Below are positions 1 through 5,045 of a stretch of DNA of 5,045 bases, piece after piece. The notes under the pieces are model-generated. The model did no database searches. It was not told where the DNA came from and was given only the letters and a program-made list of their open reading frames with translations. The stretch is from Thermoplasmata archaeon (lineage in GTDB: Archaea > Thermoplasmatota > Thermoplasmata > Thermoplasmatales > Thermoplasmataceae). The position numbers and the translations under genes were made by a program. Every line of letters begins with the position of its first letter. Position 1 is the stretch's first letter. The stretch lies in the NCBI GenBank assembly GCA_021850835.1, contig JAJZKS010000150.1:1-5045 (forward strand), given 5' to 3'.

Positions 1-236
1 AGTTTGTAGAACAGCAGATCAGTCTGAAGCATGGTTGAAGCGTTCACGATTGTAAAGAGGATTCCACCGATTGCCCCGATAAGGATTTTGGATGGACCGC
101 CGAAAAGGTATATGAAAAAGAGGAAAGAAAATGGTGTCGAGATGACCGCAATAAGTGCAATAGGGCGCCTCCATAGAGGAATAAAGCCATTCAACGCAGT
201 CAGGCTCGTAATTGTTCGGTAAAGTTCCTTTATCAA
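1..236 (-). CDS. ABC-2 type transporter permease, N-terminal 78 residues (runs off window)
   Basis: Membrane subunit of the ABC exporter whose ATPase lies immediately upstream. Reading the minus strand from a TTG at 236-234 gives an open frame to the window edge, beginning MIKELYRTITSLTALNGF and followed by the LWRRPIAL segment typical of ABC-2 permeases just before the first membrane helix. Two hydrophobic stretches follow, at about residues 26-47 (ends in FIYLFGG) and 50-66 (ILIGAIGGILFTIV), consistent with the first helices of a roughly 250-residue permease. A stop codon (242-240) lies two codons upstream in frame and no ATG occurs before residue 69, so TTG is the only reasonable start. 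TTG overlaps the ATPase stop TGA (235-233), implying translational coupling. The transported substrate cannot be told from the sequence. Inference of family is from topology and context; only the N-terminus is visible. Confidence 0.85.
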   Translation of the reverse strand, partial: MIKELYRTITSLTALNGFIPLWRRPIALIAVISTPFSFLFFIYLFGGPSKILIGAIGGILFTIVNASTMLQTDLLFYK

Positions 237-1156
237 CTCTCATCAACCTCTATATCTTCCCCCACCAGGGAGATAAAAACATCATCCAGCCCAATTGGGC
301 CAACTTCTATCCTTTCCTTCTTCACAAAACTGTCTGAAAGGATTTTTTCCACGTTTTCCTGGTTAGTGAACAGGACCATGCCTCTTTCATCGCTGTAGAC
401 CCTGCCATACTGCTCAAATTCCTTTATGTCTGTTCTTCCTCTGAGCGCAACCCGTGTATCATATTCAAGCCCGGATCGAAGCTCATCCAACGTACCCTGC
501 TTTATGAAATTGCCATGGCTCACAATGCCTATCTCGTCACTGAGAATGGCTGCCTCATCAAGGTAATGAGTGGTAAGGAGAATGGATTTTCCAGCGTTCC
601 TGTATTTGTTGATGGCATTCCACACCCTCTTCCGCGTGATTATGTCAAGTCCTATGGTGGGCTCATCCAGAAAATAAATCTGCGTGTCAAGAGAAAGGGC
701 CATTGCCACCATTGTGAGCTGTTTCTGACCTCCAGAGAGGTTCACGCATTCAACCTTTGCAAAGTCATCCATGCCAAGCAGGCCAATAACATTATCAGCC
801 CGGTCCTTTGATTCTTCCCTGGTCTTGCCGTTCATTTTCTGGAAAAGGTAAACGTGCTCGTAGGGAGTCATGTGCGGAAATGGCCTGCTCTCCTGTGGCA
901 CTAGCGAGATCATGTGACGGAGTTCCTTCTCATCATTCACAACATCCTTGCCGAAAACCTTTACATAACCGTCATCAGGAGTCAGCTGTGTGGTTGACAC
1001 CTTCACGAATGTGGTCTTACCGGAGCCGTTTCTGCCCAGCAGGGAAAAGACGCCCTTCTCCTTGACTGAAAACGTGAAATTGTTTATGGCAGTGGTGGTC
1101 CTTCCCTTGTTCCGGTAAATTTTCTTCAATGAATTTGATTCAAGCGGTATTGGCAT
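233..1156 (-). CDS. ABC transporter ATP-binding protein (DrrA/CcmA-type exporter subunit)
   Basis: Cytoplasmic ATPase (307 residues) that powers an ABC-2 type exporter. All nucleotide-binding motifs are visible: Walker A GRNGSGKTT (41-49), Q-loop Q88 in LVPQES, signature LSGGQKQ (140-146), Walker B YFLDEP (161-166), D-loop GLD (169-171) and switch histidine H197 in TTHYLDEA. After about residue 225 comes the C-terminal extension common to drug/antibiotic-exporter ATPases, ending in GLDDVFISLVGE, the counterpart of the LEDVFL-LTG signature. Length is normal for this class (about 300). ATG at 1156 is preferred because an in-frame TGA lies four codons upstream with no other start between. It forms an operon with the permease, overlapping it by 4 nt. 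It follows threonine dehydrogenase by 75 bp but probably has its own promoter. The substrate is unknown; DrrA-like describes the family, not a demonstrated drug-export function. Confidence 0.95.
   Translation of the reverse strand: MPIPLESNSLKKIYRNKGRTTTAINNFTFSVKEKGVFSLLGRNGSGKTTFVKVSTTQLTPDDGYVKVFGKDVVNDEKELRHMISLVPQESRPFPHMTPYEHVYLFQKMNGKTREESKDRADNVIGLLGMDDFAKVECVNLSGGQKQLTMVAMALSLDTQIYFLDEPTIGLDIITRKRVWNAINKYRNAGKSILLTTHYLDEAAILSDEIGIVSHGNFIKQGTLDELRSGLEYDTRVALRGRTDIKEFEQYGRVYSDERGMVLFTNQENVEKILSDSFVKKERIEVGPIGLDDVFISLVGEDIEVDES
246..250 (-). promoter_or_regulatory. Shine-Dalgarno-like site for the TTG-start permease
   Basis: GAGGT on the minus strand, inside the last codons of the ATPase gene, 9 nt before the TTG at 236. 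It supports the non-ATG start of the internal operon gene, since archaeal downstream genes commonly use Shine-Dalgarno initiation even where first genes are leaderless. Confidence 0.5.
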
Positions 1157-1200
1157 GATTGTGCTTCACTTCTCCCCAGCAGCACGCTCTATCCCGAAGT

Positions 1201-1213
1201 AACTAATAATTAT
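1201..1213 (-). promoter_or_regulatory. Possible TATA element for the ABC exporter operon
   Basis: The AT-rich run ATAATTATTAGTT on the minus strand lies in the 75-bp gap between threonine dehydrogenase and the ATPase gene, centred about 50 nt before the ATG. A start site about 25 nt downstream would leave a leader of roughly 25 nt containing GGGGAG (1177-1172) and GAAGTGA-like sequence nearer the ATG. The same run could instead help end the upstream transcript. Weak call based on composition and spacing alone. Confidence 0.35.
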
Positions 1214-1231
1214 GATTGTTTTCCCCATAGG

Positions 1232-2182
1232 CTACTGGTGAACCAGGGTCTTTCGCAAGTTCTGTATCATGTCATGAACTGTATGCTTGAGATCGTACTC
1301 AGGTGCGAAACCCCAGTCTTCTCTTGCAAAATGTGAGTCAAGGGAAGCAGGCCAGGTCTCGGCTATTTTCTGCCTGAAGTCCGGTTCGTAGGTAATTCTG
1401 AATTCTGGATATACTGCCCTGATTTCCCCGTACAACTCCTCAGGAGTGAATGAATAGGCGGAAACATTGTACTCTAGGCAGTGCCTCAGTTTGTCACCCT
1501 TGGCCTCAAATAGCTGGATCAGAGAATGGAGAGCATCCGGCATATACATCATGGGAAGGGCAGTGTCCTTCTTCAGGTAACACTGGTAGTCCTTGCTTTG
1601 AACTGCGTGATAGAAAATGTCCACTGCATAGTCGGTGGTTCCTGCGGAAGGCGGGGTCAGGTAACTGATGATTCCGGGGAACCTGAGCCCCCGTACATCA
1701 AGGCCGTATTTGTCCCTGTAATATAGGGCCAGGAGTTCAGCATTAACCTTGGTTATCCCGTACATGGTGGTAGGCCTCAGTATGGTGATGTCAGGTGTGT
1801 TGGTTCTTGGAGTCTCAGCTCCAAAGACGCCTATTGTGCTTGGTATCATGACCTTCCTAACGCCTGCCTTCCTTGCTTCCTCAAGGATATTGAAGGTCCC
1901 GTCAGAGTTGACCCTATAGGCCAGGGCAGGATTCTTCTCTCCTGAAGCTGACAGGATGGCAGCCATGTGAAAAATATCTGTAATTTCATGTTCTGCGAGA
2001 ACGCTGTTAATGGCATCGGGATTGGTAACATCGAGACCCACAAACTCCAGTTCTCCGGACATGGACTGTGGTTTCCTGACGTCTGATATAAGCACAGACG
2101 ACTTTCCATACCTTGCCGCAAGTTCTCCAGCAAGTTCAGTACCAATCTGCCCCAGTGCCCCAGTTACAAGAATCTTAGTCAT
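1232..2182 (-). CDS. tdh: L-threonine 3-dehydrogenase, NAD-dependent (extended SDR/epimerase type)
   Basis: Oxidises L-threonine to 2-amino-3-oxobutyrate with NAD+ (EC 1.1.1.103), which then yields glycine and acetyl-CoA through a CoA ligase not present here. The 316-residue protein is an extended short-chain dehydrogenase: Rossmann motif GALGQIG (G8, G11, G14), acidic D34 after strand 2 (favours NAD over NADP), and catalytic S115, Y141 and K145 in PSTIGVFG and MYGITK. Segments such as AILSASGEKNPALAYRVN, IPSTIGVFG, RFPGIISY, AGTTDYAVDIFYHAV, LPMMYMPDAL and ETWPASLDS match the Thermoplasma volcanium / Flavobacterium frigidimaris enzyme group as I know it, so function is assigned beyond the general epimerase fold. 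Length matches that group (about 310-320). The ATG is supported by a TATA box about 33 nt upstream, with likely leaderless transcription. It is divergent from the MoaE-like gene and stands alone or reads weakly into the ABC operon. Confidence 0.93.
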   Translation of the reverse strand: MTKILVTGALGQIGTELAGELAARYGKSSVLISDVRKPQSMSGELEFVGLDVTNPDAINSVLAEHEITDIFHMAAILSASGEKNPALAYRVNSDGTFNILEEARKAGVRKVMIPSTIGVFGAETPRTNTPDITILRPTTMYGITKVNAELLALYYRDKYGLDVRGLRFPGIISYLTPPSAGTTDYAVDIFYHAVQSKDYQCYLKKDTALPMMYMPDALHSLIQLFEAKGDKLRHCLEYNVSAYSFTPEELYGEIRAVYPEFRITYEPDFRQKIAETWPASLDSHFAREDWGFAPEYDLKHTVHDMIQNLRKTLVHQ

Positions 2183-2210
2183 GAGATATCCACAGGATTT
2201 GTCAGGCGCT

Positions 2211-2219
2211 TAAAAATAA
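2211..2219 (-). promoter_or_regulatory. TATA box of the threonine dehydrogenase gene
   Basis: TTATTTTTA on the minus strand, centred about 33 nt before the ATG at 2182. The usual archaeal spacing of about 25 nt from TATA centre to transcription start places the RNA 5' end within a few nucleotides of the start codon. No Shine-Dalgarno sequence is seen before the ATG, which agrees with a leaderless mRNA. Confidence 0.65.
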
Positions 2220-2230
2220 TTGGGATTGCA

Positions 2231-2238
2231 CTATAAAG
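2231..2238 (+). promoter_or_regulatory. Alternative TATA-like box in the divergent promoter region
   Basis: CTATAAAG on the plus strand, centred about 33 nt before the ATG at 2267. It would suit a longer MoaE-like product starting at 2267 or 2276 (19 or 16 extra residues). The sequence after it, up to 2323, is AT-rich, contains a second TATA box and codes for residues with no resemblance to the MoaE family, so this box is the less likely driver of the translated start, though it may be active. Confidence 0.35.
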
Positions 2239-2282
2239 CTAAAATTTCCAGCCTTATTGATACTTCATGCCAACAATGGACA

Positions 2283-2293
2283 TTATTAAATAT
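2283..2293 (+). promoter_or_regulatory. Preferred TATA box of the MoaE-like gene
   Basis: TTATTAAATAT on the plus strand, centred about 36 nt before the ATG at 2324, nearly the same geometry as the threonine dehydrogenase promoter on the other strand. It lies inside the reading frame that would extend the protein upstream, which argues that the extension is promoter rather than coding sequence. Confidence 0.5.
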
Positions 2294-2323
2294 GACCATG
2301 TTCATGAAAACTGGTCTCTATTC

Positions 2324-2716
2324 ATGAGTATCAGAATTGTGAGCAAGAAGATTGATGTTTCCCAGGAGGCGGAATCCTGTGAGCCGGAAGCTAGGAACGT
2401 AATCACAGCGATGGTCCGGAGCACTAAGTTTTCGGATGCTTCTGACGTAAGATCGGTTGTATTCGAGACTTATGAAGACCTTGCCGCTGAGCTCATGGAA
2501 AGAATCCAGAAAGATGTAACAGAGAGGTTTCACATTTCTGATGTAAAGGTCGTGCAGAGAGTTGGAAAAATTCCTGTTGGTGAATGTGCCCTCCTTGTTA
2601 CGGTGGCAGCCAGGAGAGTGGAGGATGCACTTTCAGCATGCAAGTTTATTGTGGATGAGATGAATGCTGAACTGCCTGTCTGGAAATTCGAAGTCAAGGA
2701 TGGCCAGGATCTTTAG
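2324..2716 (+). CDS. moaE: MoaE-family protein (molybdopterin synthase large subunit homologue), divergent active site
   Basis: MoaE with MoaD converts cyclic pyranopterin monophosphate to molybdopterin in molybdenum/tungsten cofactor synthesis. This 130-residue protein (E. coli MoaE is 150) aligns without large gaps over the fold: VITAMVRS (26-33) with VVTFTGKVR, SVVFETYEDLAAELMERI (44-61) with the L-LEHY-GM region, VVQRVGKIPVGECALLVTV (76-94) with V-HRIGEL-PGD, and CKFIVDEMNAELPVWKFE (106-123) with the helix ending in P-WK-E. K121 matches E. coli K126. However, the catalytic K119 is N114 here, the HR pairs read Q78-R79 and R97-R98, and the C-terminal tail stops about eight residues after WKFE. 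The frame is intact. Start 2324 is chosen because MSIRIVSKKID resembles normal MoaE N-termini and has a well-placed TATA box; an in-frame ATG at 2267 would add 19 unrelated residues. No MoaD or other cofactor gene is in view. Family call is firm; synthase activity is doubtful. Confidence 0.8.
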   Translation: MSIRIVSKKIDVSQEAESCEPEARNVITAMVRSTKFSDASDVRSVVFETYEDLAAELMERIQKDVTERFHISDVKVVQRVGKIPVGECALLVTVAARRVEDALSACKFIVDEMNAELPVWKFEVKDGQDL

Positions 2717-2721
2717 TAACC

Positions 2722-2733
2722 AGGTTCAATTCC
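2722..2733 (+). repeat. 12-bp direct repeat, copy 1
   Basis: AGGTTCAATTCC, five bases after the MoaE-like stop codon. It is identical to the copy at 2769-2780, 47 bp downstream (start to start), and I noticed no third copy in the window. Two perfect 12-mers in a 94-bp intergenic gap are unlikely by chance; a paired protein-binding site is one reading. Confidence 0.6.
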
Positions 2734-2742
2734 AATACTCAA

Positions 2743-2765
2743 TCTTTCCGCTTCTTTTGCTTTCT
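2743..2765 (+). terminator. Possible T-rich termination tract after the MoaE-like gene
   Basis: A pyrimidine-only-except-two-G stretch with TCTTTCC, CTTCTTTT and CTTTCT lies between the two direct repeats. Archaeal RNA polymerase can terminate at T-rich runs without a hairpin, but the longest T run is only four, so termination here would be partial at best. Confidence 0.25.
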
Positions 2766-2768
2766 GTA

Positions 2769-2780
2769 AGGTTCAATTCC
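2769..2780 (+). repeat. 12-bp direct repeat, copy 2
   Basis: AGGTTCAATTCC, centred about 36 nt before the ALDH-like ATG at 2811, which is where a core promoter would be expected. No clear TATA box occurs there otherwise (only TTTTGTAC at 2783-2790), so a factor binding the repeat could directly affect transcription of the ALDH-like gene. Confidence 0.6.
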
Positions 2781-2810
2781 TGTTTTGTACTTTGACCGCA
2801 TTCCCATGGC

Positions 2811-4178
2811 ATGGAAGTAAGGGACAAATCCACTGGAAATGTTTTGCGTGAAGTCAGTGAAAACTCACTTTCAGAATCTTATAAAATCCTGGATGCTGGA
2901 AGGGCTGCCTGTGCTGAACTTGCTTCGCTTTCAGGGACAGACCTTGCAAGGGGCCTGGCTTCAATTTCCCTATCAGCAGGCAATTCCCTGGACTCCATTT
3001 CCAAATCCATTTCAGTCGAAACTGGCATAGCACTTAAAAGCTCAAGGGATGATGTTTCCCGTGCTGCCCTGGAATTCATGGCTGCCTCAAGTCTTCTCAC
3101 CGCATCCGTGGCCAACTACAAAGCATTGCCCACTGGCCCATTCGACACCTCACTCCTGTCATTTTACAGGAGGTCCCCGATAGGAACAGTCCTCATCTCA
3201 TCATCCCCTGTAGAGGATTTCTCCCACACTGCAAAGGTGATTGCTGCTGCAATCTCCAGTGGTAATTCTGTAGTATGTGTCCCACCTCCTCTTGCCCCTG
3301 GGCCATTTGAAGAACTCAAGAAAATAGTGGACTCGTCGGGGCTCCCAAAAAATACACTCCAGCTACTCTTTCTCAAGAATGAATCTAAACCCCTAAAGGA
3401 AATATTGAAAAGCGAGCATATAGGTAAGGTCGTCTTCCTGGGCCCTGATTCTGAATTCAAGAGAGTCATGGGAGGATCCACCCGCATTAGAGCTATGATT
3501 TCAGGCAAGTCGGCTTCACCGGTGATTGTCTGGGATGATTCTGATCTTGACACCGCTGCAGAATGTGTAACCCAATCCGCTTTTACAAGTTACAACGGCG
3601 GTTATGCCGCTGCAAGAAAGATTATACTGAGGGAAGATTCCTACCAATATTTCAGGAACAGGCTTGTGGAACTGGCCTCCAGAATAAGTGTTGGAAACGC
3701 AGTTGAGGAGGGGACAGACTTTGGGCCGTTGCCTGACGGTTCCTATGCATCAGAAGCTTCCAGGCATCTTGAAGAAGCATTGGGGAAAGGAGCCTTTCTG
3801 GCTTACGGAGGCGATATCTCAGGGAACTTCTTTTCACCAACAATTGTTGAATACCTTCCTCCTGATTCTCCTCTTCTCATGGGTTATCCCTGCATTCCCG
3901 TTGTATGCCTTGAACAGGTCAGTTCCATGGATGAGGCCATAAAGGCTGCGAACAGATTTAGCAGCCATTCACAGGCATCTGTGTTCACTTCTGACATTGA
4001 CCTTGCAACGAGTGCATCAGAAAAGCTGGATTTTGCAGAAGTGCTTATCAATGAGGCGCCAGGCCAGTACAGCGGGCTCTGGCACAGTATATGCGGCCAA
4101 ACTGAAAGCCAAAACGAAAAAATTGTTGAACTCCGTGAGGAGCTTTCAAGAACCAGGATTATAAAGTTGAAAAAATAA
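2811..4178 (+). CDS. Aldehyde dehydrogenase superfamily protein lacking catalytic residues (probable pseudoenzyme)
   Basis: The 455-residue protein has the overall ALDH fold order and nearly full length (usual 470-500). Recognisable blocks are RRSPIGTVLISSSPVEDF (120-137), AAAISSGNSVV (145-155), SGLPKNTLQL (176-185), SPVIVWDDSDLDTAAECV (236-253), FTSYNGGYAAARKIIL (258-273), GTDFGPL (301-307), GNFFSPTIVE (338-347) and SSMDEAIKAANRF (371-383) with ASVFTSD and LINEAP. At the functional positions the residues are wrong. The nucleophilic Cys of the GQ-C motif aligns with Y265, the Glu of ELGGK with S231, the Asn of PWNFP with E135, the Lys of KPS with V157, and EEIFGP aligns with GYPCIP (358-363). 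Normal aldehyde oxidation is therefore not expected. The reading frame is uninterrupted, so this is a maintained protein rather than a decaying gene. ATG 2811 has no Shine-Dalgarno sequence; the overlapping ATG at 2806 is out of frame. It lies 94 bp after the MoaE-like gene on the same strand. Closest active relatives may be archaeal glyceraldehyde or semialdehyde dehydrogenases (inference). Confidence 0.85.
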   Translation: MEVRDKSTGNVLREVSENSLSESYKILDAGRAACAELASLSGTDLARGLASISLSAGNSLDSISKSISVETGIALKSSRDDVSRAALEFMAASSLLTASVANYKALPTGPFDTSLLSFYRRSPIGTVLISSSPVEDFSHTAKVIAAAISSGNSVVCVPPPLAPGPFEELKKIVDSSGLPKNTLQLLFLKNESKPLKEILKSEHIGKVVFLGPDSEFKRVMGGSTRIRAMISGKSASPVIVWDDSDLDTAAECVTQSAFTSYNGGYAAARKIILREDSYQYFRNRLVELASRISVGNAVEEGTDFGPLPDGSYASEASRHLEEALGKGAFLAYGGDISGNFFSPTIVEYLPPDSPLLMGYPCIPVVCLEQVSSMDEAIKAANRFSSHSQASVFTSDIDLATSASEKLDFAEVLINEAPGQYSGLWHSICGQTESQNEKIVELREELSRTRIIKLKK

Positions 4179-4200
4179 GAGTAGAGGTAAAAGCCTACTC
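4179..4200. terminator. Inverted repeat between convergent genes, possible bidirectional terminator
   Basis: GAGTAG (4179-4184) pairs perfectly with CTACTC (4195-4200) around a 10-nt loop; one bulged A would add a further G-C pair. It begins directly after the ALDH-like TAA and its right arm contains the last two codons of isocitrate dehydrogenase (GAG TAG read on the minus strand). A six-pair stem is weak and no long U run follows, so a termination role is tentative. Confidence 0.35.
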
Positions 4201-5045
4201 TGGTTTCTTAGCCCTCATTCTCTTTATTACTTCGTCTCCGAATTCAGAGCATTTGAGCGGCTTTATGTTTAGTACCCTTGCAAGGTCCTGTGTTACCTTC
4301 TGGTCCCTGTAGGCAGACATTATTGCGCTTTCTAGGATATCAGCAGCCTCAATCCAGCCAAGGTGCCTGAGCATCATTTCACCAGAGAGCATGAGGGACG
4401 TGGGGTTCGCAACATCAAGGCCTGCGTACTTGGGTGCAGTGCCGTGGACTGCCTCGAATATAGCGTAAGCATCCCCGACATTTCCTCCAGGAGCAAGGCC
4501 AAGCCCGCCGACCTGTGCTGCAAGTGCATCAGAAAGGTAGTCGCCATTTAGGTTTGTGGTAGCAATGACATCATAGTCCTCTGTCCTGGTAAGAACCTGC
4601 TGGAACATGTTGTCCGCTATCCTGTCCTTTACAATGATTTTTCCATCGTATGAATCCGGGGATTTATTGTATTCCTCTTCCGTAACTGTGGTGTCCTTGA
4701 ACTCGCTTGCAGCAAGCTCGTATCCCCATTCCTTGAATGCACCCTCTGTATACTTCATGATATTGCCCTTGTGGACAAGGGTGACATTCTTCCTTTTGTT
4801 CTTGATTGCATATTCAATGGCCTTCCTCACAAGCCGCTGCGACTTGAACCTGCTGATAGGCTTTACGCCTATTCCGGTGTCGTCCGTGAGTGAGATCTCA
4901 AAATTATCTGAAAGGAATTTCCTCACCATGTGTGCTTCCGGAGAGTCGTATTTCCATTCTATTCCTACATAAAGGTCCTCAGTGTTTTCCCTGAAGACTA
5001 CCATGTTCATTTTCTCTGGTGCCTTTACAGGTGAAGGTACACCGG
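4195..5045 (-). CDS. icd: Isocitrate dehydrogenase, NADP-type, C-terminal 282 residues (start beyond window)
   Basis: Oxidatively decarboxylates isocitrate to 2-oxoglutarate in the TCA cycle (cytoplasmic homodimer). The frame is open to the right edge: before the Met at 5010 it reads [11 protein letters not shown], matching GTPSPVKHPE of E. coli Icd, so the Met is internal and about 130 N-terminal residues are missing. Visible active-site residues, numbered in the fragment with E. coli in brackets, are R18 (R153) and Y25 (Y160) in [15 protein letters not shown]92 (K230) in [10 protein letters not shown]134 (D283), D158 (D307) and D162 (D311) in [17 protein letters not shown]. The coenzyme loop HGTAPKYAG keeps K195/Y196 (K344/Y345) and R246 (R395), which indicates NADP. 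Position 242 is Gln where E. coli has Tyr391. Similarity to bacterial-type Icd is very high across the C-terminus, including LKCSEFGD. It converges on the ALDH-like gene with a 16-bp gap; its promoter is outside the window. Confidence 0.96.
   Translation of the reverse strand, partial: GVPSPVKAPEKMNMVVFRENTEDLYVGIEWKYDSPEAHMVRKFLSDNFEISLTDDTGIGVKPISRFKSQRLVRKAIEYAIKNKRKNVTLVHKGNIMKYTEGAFKEWGYELAASEFKDTTVTEEEYNKSPDSYDGKIIVKDRIADNMFQQVLTRTEDYDVIATTNLNGDYLSDALAAQVGGLGLAPGGNVGDAYAIFEAVHGTAPKYAGLDVANPTSLMLSGEMMLRHLGWIEAADILESAIMSAYRDQKVTQDLARVLNIKPLKCSEFGDEVIKRMRAKKPE

Noticed and set aside
19..246. Minus-strand 75-residue frame starting ATG at 246 region
   Set aside because: It lies in a different frame from the hydrophobic permease reading; its peptide has no family resemblance, and the TTG-start frame over the same bases encodes a typical ABC-2 N-terminus.
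2722..2780. tRNA gene or tRNA-derived attachment site, because GGTTCAATTCC looks like a T-loop
   Set aside because: The bases flanking each copy do not form a five-pair T stem, and no acceptor stem, anticodon arm or D arm can be placed around either copy.
2701..2800. Frameshift restoring a longer MoaE C-terminus after the stop at 2714-2716
   Set aside because: A shifted frame stays open for a while after 2710, but its translation shows no resemblance to the MoaE tail and spans the repeats and T-rich tract.
3164..3553. 129-residue minus-strand open frame inside the ALDH-like gene
   Set aside because: It is antisense to well-aligned ALDH sequence, has low-complexity composition and no recognisable motif; most likely a consequence of codon bias.
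2811..4178. ALDH-like gene as a decayed pseudogene
   Set aside because: There are no frameshifts or internal stops over 455 codons, and the structural motifs on both sides of the lost catalytic residues are kept, which fits a maintained pseudoenzyme better.
4607..4972. 121-residue plus-strand open frame inside isocitrate dehydrogenase
   Set aside because: It is antisense to a highly conserved enzyme; its hydrophobic look comes from reading lysine/glutamate codons backwards.
1..5045. CRISPR array, insertion sequence, toxin-antitoxin or other mobile or defence system
   Set aside because: No repeat-spacer periodicity, transposase-like frame, terminal inverted repeats or small paired genes are visible; the genes are mostly metabolic and transport.

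Overview
The window looks like a piece of a Thermoplasmata-type archaeal chromosome (Thermoplasma/Ferroplasma relatives). The evidence is an NAD-dependent threonine dehydrogenase of the short-chain (SDR) type that closely resembles the Thermoplasma volcanium enzyme as I remember it, TATA boxes about 33-36 nt upstream of start codons with almost no room for a leader (typical of leaderless archaeal genes), frequent AGG/AGA arginine codons, and a moderate GC content (mid-40s % by eye). The assignment below order level is inference.

Layout, left to right. Positions 1-1156 (minus strand) hold an ABC exporter pair: a complete DrrA/CcmA-type ATPase (233-1156) and, overlapping its stop codon, the beginning of its ABC-2 membrane permease (236 down to the window edge), which starts with TTG and is easily missed. 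Positions 1232-2182 (minus) encode L-threonine 3-dehydrogenase with its own TATA box. A divergent promoter region (about 2183-2323) separates it from two plus-strand genes: a small MoaE-family protein (best start 2324) and an aldehyde-dehydrogenase-superfamily protein (2811-4178). The right edge (4195-5045, minus, convergent with the ALDH-like gene and separated by 16 bp) is the C-terminal two thirds of an NADP-type isocitrate dehydrogenase.

The metabolic genes with clear functions are ordinary: threonine catabolism toward glycine/acetyl-CoA and the TCA-cycle isocitrate step. The notable part is the middle. The MoaE-like protein lacks the lysine matching E. coli K119 and other conserved residues. 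The neighbouring ALDH-like protein lacks the nucleophilic cysteine, the general-base glutamate, the oxyanion asparagine and the usual NAD-binding residues, yet both reading frames are intact. The two may therefore be a co-oriented pair of pseudoenzymes with regulatory or structural roles. Between them is a perfect 12-bp direct repeat (AGGTTCAATTCC, 47 bp apart) next to the ALDH-like start. No rRNA or tRNA gene, CRISPR array, insertion sequence or origin was recognised, and no gene-free stretch exceeds 300 bp.
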